From Trissonchulus latispiculum (lineage: Eukaryota; Nematoda; Enoplea; Enoplida; Ironidae): 64,000 nucleotides of DNA. This document shows, in pieces, positions 41,498 to 53,152 of the stretch. Both the position numbers and the translations under genes were made by a program. Location of the stretch: the NCBI GenBank assembly GCA_030248195.1, contig JASAND010022074.1, forward strand, positions 1 to 64,000, read 5' to 3'. Below the pieces are notes generated by a model. The model saw nothing but the letters and a program-made list of their open reading frames with translations, was not told the origin of the DNA and did no database searches. Within the stretch, counting starts at the first letter, position 1, and the number at the start of each line of letters is the position of its first letter.

Positions 41498-41618
41498 GCA
41501 GGCACACAACTTTGATGCAACGGAAGAAAGAATAATAGTCCTGTCTTCATGTATCAGGAATTACATCAACGTCACTGGAATATTGCTGAATCCAGCACAG
41601 CTAGAGGTCGCAAGGTGG

Positions 41619-41684
41619 CTACTGATTCTTGAAGTTTGGCGTTCGTTTCTGCAGGAAAGCGCTCATACCCTCCTGGCGATCATG
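41619..41684 (-). CDS. ECHS1: ECHS1 exon 9 (terminal)
   Basis: Follows a TATATTTCAG acceptor in phase 0 and encodes [20 protein letters not shown] plus a final Gln and TAG. This is the signature ECHS1 C-terminus. Confidence 0.93.
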   Translation of the reverse strand, partial: HDRQEGMSAFLQKRTPNFKNQ

Positions 41685-44600
41685 CTGAAATATACAAAAA
41701 CCAAAATAGTTAAAATAGACTAAAATGAAAAGACACTGAACAGCTAGGATATCACTGAAGCATCTAAGAGCGGAGTTTCATGGAGCATTTTCCTAAACAG
41801 GATTAAAAAATAGATGCTTCTTCTGTGGCTTTCCCGTTCCTCACAGCTAGATGTGTGTGACCCTGAAGTGAAGATATCCCCAGTCACTTTAAACACTGTA
41901 AAACAATAGAGGACGTAGTAGTGATATTAAAATTTTGAATAAAAACAAATCCTTTGCATCTTAAATTTACAATAAAACACACACTAATGACCTAATGATT
42001 GCTTCCAACACTAGCTTATTTCGTTCGGTCGAACAGCACCAGCATAATTGCATATTGTTCAGCAGGCAACTACAAGACTTTAAATACAGATGCACGTTAC
42101 ATTCAATTCATCTATGACCAGAACAAACCGTAGCGAAAGTTGCATAAAATAGTCTCTTCTCGTGCGTTAGTCCATGTGACAGGCTCGTCTCATATGCTAA
42201 ACAAAAGTACATAGCAGATATAGACAACACAATAAACGCAACATAGCATTTTTAGGAATATTTGATTGGTGTAATGTGGACAAGGAGGAGGATAAGACAA
42301 ATTCCCTGCCTACCCCACTCAGCACTTCAGCATAGAAGTGGTCTTAAAATTTCTCCCGTAGACATTTAGTTACAATTGCTATAGGAAGGTGTCCAAAACA
42401 TAATAGCTTTCACTACAAAAATTTTAAAAACAAGTAGGAAAAATGCTCCTTGCAGTCGCATGAAAAAGTTAATATGAGCTATGATTGCCAACATTTAAAT
42501 GTGTCAAGGACAAGATATAAAATGTTTAATATGAGCCAGCATCTAAATCAGTAGAGGACAAGATGTAAATGGCTAATATGAGCCGCTACGTTTCCCTTGG
42601 GCTCATACGCGCATAGAATGGCATAAAGTATCAGTGTTTAATATAAACGATTTGATTGGCCTGGGAATATTGAAACAGTTGTTTCGTTTCGTTGACTTAC
42701 TGGGTGGTCTTAAATGTGTATTGTGATGTGGCGGTGGTGAAGAAACCATGAATTTTGACCATTGTTAGCACACGTTATTAAATACAGTAATGTTTCGTTA
42801 AAGTAAGTTAAGTACGGTGTAAGTAAGGTACCCTACACTTACCCCCAAGTGTAAGTAACACTGGGGGGTAAGGGGTGGGAGCTCCACGCCCCTCAACCCG
42901 GACAAGGTACAAGCCCTACAGCCGTCAAAGGCAAGGGATAAGGAAAAATTGGGCAAGGAGAACGCAGAAACGGCCGGAAAAAATAGGTTTTCGCACCAAA
43001 ATTCCAAGAAATTTCCTGCTTCGCAGGAATTTTTTTCTACAATTTCCCATTTTTCCAAAAAATCGATCAAAAGTTTGAAATTTTTTCTAAAAATTGGCAA
43101 CTGTTTCCAAATTCTTTAAAAAGTTTCCATTTATATTACTATTAGCTTTAATTTATGCTTATGGTACAAGCTCCAAAATGTTGGTTCAAGAACCCACTCA
43201 GAATTTTCTTTTTTACAAGCCCCCCCCAGGATCCGACCCTATGTTAATGTATGCTGGTAGGTACCTATTATTTTTTATCTCAGCGTCGAACCAGAAGAAA
43301 AATATATACTGCAATTTAAATAACGTCCTAAAGACAAACCGACTAGGGGATGGTTCGTAGATTTGTAGCCGGCCGTAACATTAGGTTGTGCTGCACTCTG
43401 AACAATAAAATTACCAGCTGAAGCTGAAACAATAGTACTACTAACAAGCATTAATGGCTTCCTTGGCAATGCGAACTATAAAAGGAGATTGATCAGCAAT
43501 CTTTTCAGCCAACTTGATGGCCTGATCTACCAACTGATCCGGTGGAAAGACTTTGGAAACCAAACCTAAAACAAATCGTCAAGTAAAAGTGGAATACGCT
43601 GAAACGATAACACATAAAATGTTTTGACTAAGACAAAAATCTAAGATTTAGCACAAATTTCCAGCATTCAAGCATAATATTGTTTTATGCGCTACTTGTC
43701 CTTTAAAATTCTGAGAACTGATAGCTGACTAAAGGGTAACGAAAACCGGACAAAGGCAGGGTATGACAAAGACTCACAGCTTGGATAAAAGTTACCATAA
43801 TATTAATCCAAGGATAGATGGGCGGAGGTTTCCAAGAAAAAATAGTTCAGTGAGTTTTAGTAAAACGATTTGCCTCCCACACTTCACTTTAACTTCACTT
43901 GCTGTTGTAGCTGCAAGCAGGCACAATTTTCGCGAACTGAGTAGTACTGTTTGCCAGCTTCAACACGTAAACAGAGCGAGTGAGTGTACACAATTGTGTA
44001 CAGGGTACTCGGTTAGAGGGGCATTAGGTCTCAGTTGGGGGAGGATCACCCGTTATTGTGCAGATGATGTCTGCCAGCTGATAACTTAAAATGTGACGAT
44101 TGTCGCACTCTTAATAGTTATTATATGTACTCTTGCTGAAACGCATAATATATACCAGCTTCTTTAGCATCCTGAGCGCTAATTCGATCACCAGTCAGTA
44201 CCAGTTCCATGGCAAGCGATTTTCCAACCACGCGCGGCAGCCGCTGAGTACCACCGGCACCTGAAAGAAAAAACAATAACAAAACTAAGAATGCAGTAAA
44301 AAACTTTCAAGTGGAACCTAAGTATCTGCGAAAATCGAAAATGGTGAGAATGAAAATCGAAGGAAAAATCTGATGGTCCCCTATCTTTGCACTTTGTACT
44401 TAACTTTTTTGTACTTAATCCGTGAGACTAGTCGTCGCCGACAGCCGTAGGATGCCCCCGTCTGATGAGTTGCCGCCACTGATGCCGGTCAGCCGCCAGG
44501 TCTTTTACGATTCCGACGTTGTTTCTAGCCCACACCACGGCACCGTAGACAGATTTGAGATGTAGCTGCTCCAGGTCGCTCATCACAGTTGACTTCCACG

Positions 44601-47600
44601 TTTTCTTTGGAGCAGATCGGATACACTTCGAGTCGGGTGGGGGAGGCATGCACCAGATCCATGAGCAGAGACGTTCATTGGACAGGCGTGCGATGTGGCC
44701 TAGCCACCTCAGCCGTGAAAGTCTGAGCCTGTCGGCCATAGAGGGTTGGTTGCAACAGGACAGACGAATTTGGACGTTAGGAAGTCTGTCCCTCAGGCTG
44801 ATGCCGAGTATCGAGCGCAGGCACGCCATTTGGAAGGTTTCGAGCCTGTCGAGATTCACCTTCAGGGGGCTCCATGTTTCGCACCCATATAGCAGTACGG
44901 GGACGACTGAGGCATTGAAAATTTACATTTTGGTGTTAATGGTTATATCGGACCTACGCCATGATTCTAAGCATCGGAGTTACACAAAAGCAGACGGCAG
45001 AACTGAGCCAAAAATTCACAGAATAAACTAACCTGGAATGGTACCCAGAAGAATTTCTGGCTGACCAAATTGGGCCTTGTCTCCGGCATAGATGATATCA
45101 CACATCATGGCCAATTCGCAACCACCACCTAACTGAAACACAGTACGTATCAAAAGATGGCAAGACTGAAAAAATCAATACAAAACTAAAAACAAATTTG
45201 AAAACACTAAACTTTACTTAGGGTAAAAATTCTTGTAAATTGATTTTAAGACTTTCGACAAAATTGTCAAACGTGAGTAAACTACCGCAAATCCATTAAC
45301 AGCAGCAATGATAGGCTTTTTCAAGAGAGCCACAGGGTTCCAGTGCTCCAAGAATGAACCCGAATATGTTTCGTGAAACTTTTTGTTTTCCATCTCCTTG
45401 ATATCAGCACCAGCTAAACAATGGAAAAGCTAAATATTTTGCATTTCAAACGTACAAAAGGCGTGATTTAAACAAGAGAGGACCAAAGCACATTATGGTC
45501 TTCAATTTATCTTGGTGACCGCTGTTCTCTTGGGGTTGGGGAGAGGGGGCGGGGATTGGAACCACTTCCGTGGGAAATCCGATGAACACGGACCCCATTA
45601 AATGGAGATCCCCATAGGTGTCCTTTGGCATCCGTCTGGTCAACGGAGAAAATGGGTTCCAAACTCCTGGGAACACGGCTGTGTTGGTTTAGCACTGAAG
45701 CATCTGGAGTCCCCAAATTATGCCGCCGAGCGATTGGGTCCAATCCCCCCATCATTTCCTTTCCGGATTCACCGATGTATGGACCTGTCAGTGCTAAGAC
45801 GTGTGCTGGGCCAGTAGATGCCGAAGTGGCCTCATATAGCTTCTCCAAGCTGACCGAGCCAGGTAAAGAACAACAGGTAGGAACAACAAACAACACCGCT
45901 ATTTTCTACCAAAGTTGGAGGATTCACCTACAAAGCACTCTTCAAAAATTGCTCCTTCCTCAACAGTGGACGGGCCTTTTTGCAAATAAATTCAGCTTTT
46001 TAAACATCGTTCTAAAACTGCGTATTTTCCATTCTCAAAACAACAATTTCGGTAGACGTCAGCATAGCTCAATTAGTACCATAAAACAAATTATGCCTCT
46101 ATCAAAATATATACCTTTCGTCAAACAAACCTATCTAACCAGAAAATACATAGAATAAACCCCCCGAACAATACAACAATTTCACTGGCTCTGGTCAACT
46201 TTTACAAGGGGAATGGTGAAAGAATTTTCTCGCACTTTCCAACTAATTTTAACCTCCTGATACAGTATATTTTGTTGTATTTCATTATATTTTATTAAAT
46301 GATTTTACAAATATATACATATAAGTTAAGGTCAATATTTCCCCTGTGCAGACATTTCTCAAAATTCCAGGCAGTTACCGGTTAAACCATTGCCAAAACA
46401 GTGAACCTAATGTAAATTTTGCGATAAGCATTTGACGGACTAACCAGCAAAAGCTTTCTCGGAGCCAGTGAGCACCACCGCTTTAATTTGATCATTCTCC
46501 TCAAATGACTGCAGGACACTGGTTAACTGAAAGAAGCAAATGCATCACACAAATCACAGACAACTGCCAACATTAGGGCATTATTATGTCGTCCGACGAA
46601 CAAAATTCGGTGCTAAGCAAAACAACAGCTTCTAAAAGCAAAAACTAAATTCAAAGAAAAGGGTTCACCCGGAGCATTGGGAAATAATATGGATAATTGT
46701 GAGGGCGAGATTACAAAATCAAGGATGGACATGCTAAAAACTGGGTCCAGGAGGTTCAAAAAGACAAGAGGACTAAGTTAGTAGGTGGTGCATTATATAA
46801 TGTGTCCGTCCACACAGCTTCTTCGAATAGCCTATTTGCGGGTTGTACAATTATATCGACTTTCAGGTTTTCGCACTACCCTCCTTTCGGGAAATTTGTG
46901 GAAGGAAACAAACATTAAGCACATTCCAGTGTAGAAAGCCATTTTCCAGCTGGTGTACATTTAGCCGCTAATTTTATCAACTGAAGTCTTTGCAGAACAA
47001 CATAATAGCACACTTTTTCTATTTTTACGTCGATCGCCATTGAAAAACCTATTGCTTGCTGATTTTAGTTACCACTTTTTAGTTTCAAAATTTCTCGGCT
47101 TTTCAGTCAAAAATTTTCCAAGGTTTCCATTAAAGACTTTTATAATGTAAAAATTTCTCGACTTTTCGAAAGGTTACAATCCAAGGTTTAAAGCTTCTTT
47201 TCGAAGAGTCATGTGGATAATTTACTAATTTAGGATCAACCTAAATTCCACATTAATTATAACACTCAGCTGAACGCAGCTACACATAGCTTCAGAGGAG
47301 GATCCTGGGTTATGTTCACGAGAGGGATTGGTGAGAACCACACCCCCCCCGGCCCCCCAATCGGATAGCTACCCTATAAAACTAAATTTGCCACATCTTG
47401 CCATTTTTGTGCAGCATTTTCTAAACTTTTTAAGACTTCGCCGAATTATTAGAGAAACATTTGCTATTTTACTTTAAAAATCTTCTAAAATTAGCATCAT
47501 TTGTTAGCGATTTGAGGCAAACTTTGCACACAAAAACGTAAAAATTCGGAAAAAGTAGCCAAGAATATGTACCTCAAGTCTCTCCCATAAAAATCGCCGA

Positions 47601-50600
47601 GATTAGAATCCCCTGCATTATCGGTTAACTTAATCCTAATCCTCCAAAATGTTTGACCAGACCGAACCGATTACAACCACAAATCCACAGGGATAGACCA
47701 GATTTAGTCAAATGAGCGCGTTAAAACAACTTGTTCACATATCTGACAACTTATAAATCACGACGAGAGGAAAAGATTAGAAAATCCACGGCCGGGCAGA
47801 ATAAGCCTAATTATTTCAATTCGACAAAACAGAGCATAAATAAGGATACGTTACTTCCTGCATCAGCCCATCGCAAAGAGCGTTCAAGGCTTTTCGCCGA
47901 TTCAACTCCACGTAGCCAACATTCTTTTTGGAACCCCGAACATCCGTGATCAAGTGCTGGTACCCTGAAATTAAAAAATGTAACCGGCATCACAGGGAAC
48001 GCGCCAGCGGCCCTATAATATGAGTCTAAAGTCCAAAATTGCCCTTTTTGGATCTGCGAAGCCTCTGTGCAAGAACCAGCGCAGATCTTGCGCAGATTTT
48101 ATGTACAAATTGTAGAGCACATCAAGTTTAGTATATATCATGGGGGAGCTCGGAGCCCCCCATAATACGAGCCAAAAAGGCACTTTGCGTGTTTTCAAAA
48201 TGCTTAGTTAGGCGTAACTAATTAGCGGTAAGGAATTAAGAGCTAATATTTACATTTTTGAAATCCCCAGGTCAAGAGCTTTCGAATGATACCAAACTTG
48301 CCCGGAAAAAATGAACTTTGAAAATTTTCATTTTTCAGACCTACTTTCTAGGTGGGGTTTTTTCTCTGATGTTTGTCCTTTACGCTTTATGTCCCGTAAC
48401 TCACCAAAGGATTTTCACATGCCTTATGGGGGCGACTTTTACCTATTATTATCTTGTTGTCGAAACCATGAACCTGTTCACTATTGATTATTTTGGCCCA
48501 ATTCGGCCTCTAGCGATTTTTACAGACTGTCAAACATGGGCTCACGAACATTCGGACTTAGAAAATTTTCGAGGGTCCCAACACAGAAAATTGTCAAAAA
48601 GTCGTCTAAAATGGCGTTTTTCGGCCATTTGGTGGTGCGCTTATATAGTAAATCAGGGTCGCTAAAAACGATGAGCATATCGCCGAAACCGACGGATGTG
48701 ACCCTCGGGCTGCGTGGCGCCCGTGGTTCCTCGCCCAGGGTCAAAGTGGAGAAAAGTCGCTAAAAACGACTATATTTGGCCTTTCTGGAGCTGCCATGTA
48801 TATTAAATCGGGGTCGCTGAACACGATAGGCACGTTTGCTTCTCCGTGTGGTGCCGCTATTGCGCTGCACTGCGGTGCGGCAGCCGCAGCAACGCTGCAG
48901 GTGCAGCACCGTACAGCACGGCCTGTAACCTGCAATAGAAAAGTTGTAATTGCCTGAAAGCTTGCCCTTATATAGTAAATCGGGGACGCTGAACACGATG
49001 AGAGTATCCCCGTCGCTGTGCGGTGCTGCTATCGTGCTGCACCGCGGCGCTGCAGCGCTGCAGGTGCAGCACGCCCTGTAACTTGCAATAGACAAGCTGT
49101 AACTGCCTGAAAGCTTGCCCTTATATAGCAAATCGGGGTCGCTAAACACGATGACTGTTACGATCGCTGTGCGGTGCTACTAATTTATGGGATTCACGGA
49201 ATGGCATGTACGTACGTAGTTTAAGAGTAATTTGTTGACATCTAGTTTAAGAGTACATAAGGGTTAATGTTATGGTCAATGAACCACAACACATTCCCAA
49301 AAATGAAACAGGACAAGCAGGAAAAATGCTCCTTGCAGTCGCATGAAAAATACAATATGAGCCAGGAGGACAGCATTCAATTCGGGAAAAGACAAGATTT
49401 AAACTGTGTAATATGAGCCAGCATTTAATTATGTAAAGGACAATATTTAAAAGTTTAATATGAGCAGCTCGCTTTCTCGGGCTCATATTGACGCCTCACA
49501 GATAGCCCATAAGGGGTATCATTCTTTGTTTGTTCGTTTATATGATTTTGACAGAGCATTTGCTAGCAAACGTAGTTAGTGCAAAGCTGCTGTTACAGAA
49601 AAATAGATGGTTGCAGTACTTATGGTATTGCTGAAAATCCATTTTTCCATACAGTATGAAAAGATATGGTTTAGTATTTGAAGTGCATGCTGTATAATAA
49701 GAATGTATATACTATGTATGTTGTGTGGGACTGAAATAAGTTCTGGTTTAAACGTTTCCAGCATACCCGTGATTAGATGTTATGCTACCCGACCGTATGC
49801 TCGGCTTGGAATTATGTATATATATTTTGTTTTAGATCTGTTCCACGGATTTCAGTTATATGCACGTATGCAACCGAATTGCAGACACAACTGTGTTCAT
49901 AAGGCGTCAATATGAGCCCGAGAAAGCGAGCTGCTCATATTAAACTTTTAAATCTTGTCCTTTACATAATTAAATGCTGGCTCATATTACACATTTTAAA
50001 TCTTGTCTTTTCCCGAATTGAATGCTGTTCTCCTGGCTCATATTGTATTTTTCATGCGACTGCAAGGAGCATTTTTCCTACTTGCATAATATGTGCAAGG
50101 TTTCATCTCTGTATCCCTTATATGCCGTTAAAAATGCAGAATAATGCTACTTCTAGGGGCCTATACTTTTTTAAAAAAGTTTTTGGTATAATGCAAAAAT
50201 GTTTAAGAGATTAATAAAACGTTGCTTCCCTAAAACTGAAAATTTTGGTTTTTTCCGCAAAAAAGTGGTTAGTCGCGGGTGAGAGGTGCAGGTTTTCCAG
50301 AGCTAAAAAAAAGCAGTTTCTGGACTGTTTCCGGACTTTGATGGAAATTTAGCAATCGTAGCTGTTAGAAGTTTGAATTACTACAAAGCAAGACATATAT
50401 AGCTAAATATAAATGACGATGCTTTAGCATCATCAACAACAACGAACAACGACAATGTTAATTAAATTTGAAGTAAAGTGAAACAAATAAAGGTATTGCA
50501 GAGGTCTGTGGCGGAAGCCCCCAGCTAAAAATGAGAAGATTGTTAAAGATTTTGGCTCCAGATCGAATCTTTCCAAGCACTGTATTTTGGCTCGAAAATT

Positions 50601-53093
50601 GCTGCGTATATATATGATATGGCGTAATATCCAAGTTTTTGCGTATATATTTCAGAAAAAAATTCGCAGTTTGTAGCGCAAAAACCGAAGAGGGGTATAT
50701 TTGGGAGGGTCTTAACGTGGTAATTCCCTTTGGTCACATAAAGTTTGCACCATTATTACTCATCCATTACTAGTAGTTAAGAAGCCATTTTTATATCAAA
50801 ATGTAGCTTGACATTTTCTCTTTTTAATGCATGCATGCATTTAATGTTGCTTTTCTAAAATATTTTTAACACATCTTAGAAGAAGTATAATTTTCCAGAA
50901 TTTTTGCAGACTCAAGTGAATTTTTTCGCGAGACATCGGTTATATCATTCGATACCTCCATCAAATAGCTGGAGATGATTTTTTATTTATTGTGAAATGG
51001 CTCTTCGTTATAGAGAAATAAGCTGAAATGTGTGCGTAACCTGTATTTTGCCTACTTTTTCCAAATTTGTCAAGCGATTACTTTAGCTAGAAAGCAGCAA
51101 TCGGGGCAACTAAAAAATCGTCCCTGGGTATATTTGTGCAGAACACATTTGTTCAGTAGCAGACCTCCAGCTTGCATGGTGAATGCTCCACAATCTTTGG
51201 AAAAAAATTGGTCGTGTTTTTGCAAAAACTACATTTTTTAGGATAGCAGCCTACAGGATAGCAGTTGGAAGACGATCATGCGTCGGATAATTTGTCCCTG
51301 TGAGACCTTCAGATCGACGCCCTTAGTTTGATTTTACGGCTTGCGTAGTTCAAGAAATCTGGCATTCTTTTAGTGGCGGGGGGATGGCCCCCCCCACTTT
51401 TCGGCAAGCCCCCACCCACTTTTTTGGGGGTCGCCCAAAAGTGTCAAAAAATTAGGTCTTTGAGGTCAAATTTTCAAAACTTTTCTCAATTTTTAGCTAA
51501 TTTATGGACTTATAAGCTCATTTTAAGCTTAAAAACAGCGATTTTTACCATAAAAATGCTAATTCTTCGCTAAAAATTTCGGTATATTTTAAATTTGGCT
51601 CGCCCCCCACTTTTCGGAAGCCCCCCCCACTTTCAAAACCCTAAAAATGCCAGGAAATGTTGGATAATTTGATTTTTGCAAAAATGACAAGTTTTCGACG
51701 CCAAAACAAGAAAATCGGCTATATCTCACGCACTAGCGTAGATACGGGGGGGGCGGGGGGCGGCCGCCCCCCCGAAATGGTTTTGCCCCCTGAAAAAAAA
51801 TTGGCCAGAAGAAAAATTTTAAGCCCGCGCGGAGCGCGGGCGTTTAAATTTATCATAAACACAAAGAAATTGTATTAAAATACCCCCAAAATTAGTGCAT
51901 TTGAACTTCATTGAAAATTTTTCGCGCCTTCGGCGCGACTTCATTATTAGCACATATATACTGTATATAATTAAACCTTTACTTGTCTGCTTTACTTTAC
52001 TTTGCTTTGCTAGCTTTTTAGTTTCATAAACTGCATTATTGCAAACATCATTGTTTTAAATGGTGGATATATACATACTTATACTGGATATGTGTTGCTT
52101 GGAATACCCTGTACATAATGGGCATCCAGTTTTCCTACGTTACTATATATAAAAGTGGAAAATATATAGCAAATTAAACTACAAAATTTGCTTTGGGAAT
52201 TGATAATATATAATGCAAAGAATTCAATGTTTCAATAGCGTTTTAGTGGTGAAATTAAAAAATTTTCTCAACTTCTGGGGGCTGCGCCCCCCAGACCCCC
52301 CTTTTGGGTTTTAGCATGCCGCTTTCGACTACAATCTATTCAAGCTAAGAACCTTAGAAATTTTGTGCTTAGTGTTCATACAATTGTTGAGCAAAAAATA
52401 AAAAATTTTACCCCCCCCCCGACTTCGGTCCAAACCGCCCCCACTGAAAATTTTTTGTATCTACGCTACTGATCTCACGGTAGAGAAAAGCTAGAAACTT
52501 ACTTTAAAAAGCAAAAATGTGAAGCTCAATGAGATCTTTCGACTGAATTAGTCATAACTGTATAGCTGCTGCCAAACGTTCAGAAATTGGGAAAACCACT
52601 CTGACCGGAAATCTCGAATTTTTGAATCTGGATTGCGCGGAGGGTGTTAAAATGCTAAAAGAACTTCTTTCGGAAAGTTTCATCAAATTTTATCTTGATT
52701 TACGCCGCCAAACAACAATATATATATGCCCAAAAAGAATCACCACCTTAAGTAATTTTTGGTCAATATAAAATTTTTAAACAGTGGTCAAATTTTCATC
52801 AAATGAAAGCCCTAGGTGCAGCTGAGCAAGTATTGCCATAGAAATGCTTATCCAGTGGCTATAGAGTGCTGTGGTTGGTTAGGAGTTGGAGTCTTTCTTA
52901 AGCGATTTGGTCAAAAATAGACTTATTCAATGTGGTCAACTAATGTGGTCAACACTGTCATCAAATGAAAGCCCTAAGCGAACTTACGTAACAACTTCCG
53001 TCGTAACCATCCACCCAAACTTGTTGTGTCATATGTAAGTATATATATCTATAAGCACCGAGTCACGTTTGTTCGCAATGATATACAATCGCA

Positions 53094-53152
<59 letters not shown>

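Larger units (their letters stand above)
50712..52752. mobile_element. piggyBac-like MITE, second copy, with two nested insertions
   Basis: It starts TTAACGTGGTAATTCCC and ends GAATCACCACCTTAA, and aligns along its full length, in reverse complement, with 10750-11742. Removing the inserts at 51359-51653 and 51731-52471 restores collinearity. It is located in ECHS1 intron 1. Confidence 0.9.

Noticed and set aside
49247..50214. Two similar reading frames starting [14 protein letters not shown]
   Set aside because: They read outward from the inverted arms of the MITE at 49314-50084, so the shared N-terminus is a mirror effect of the TIRs and not a gene family.
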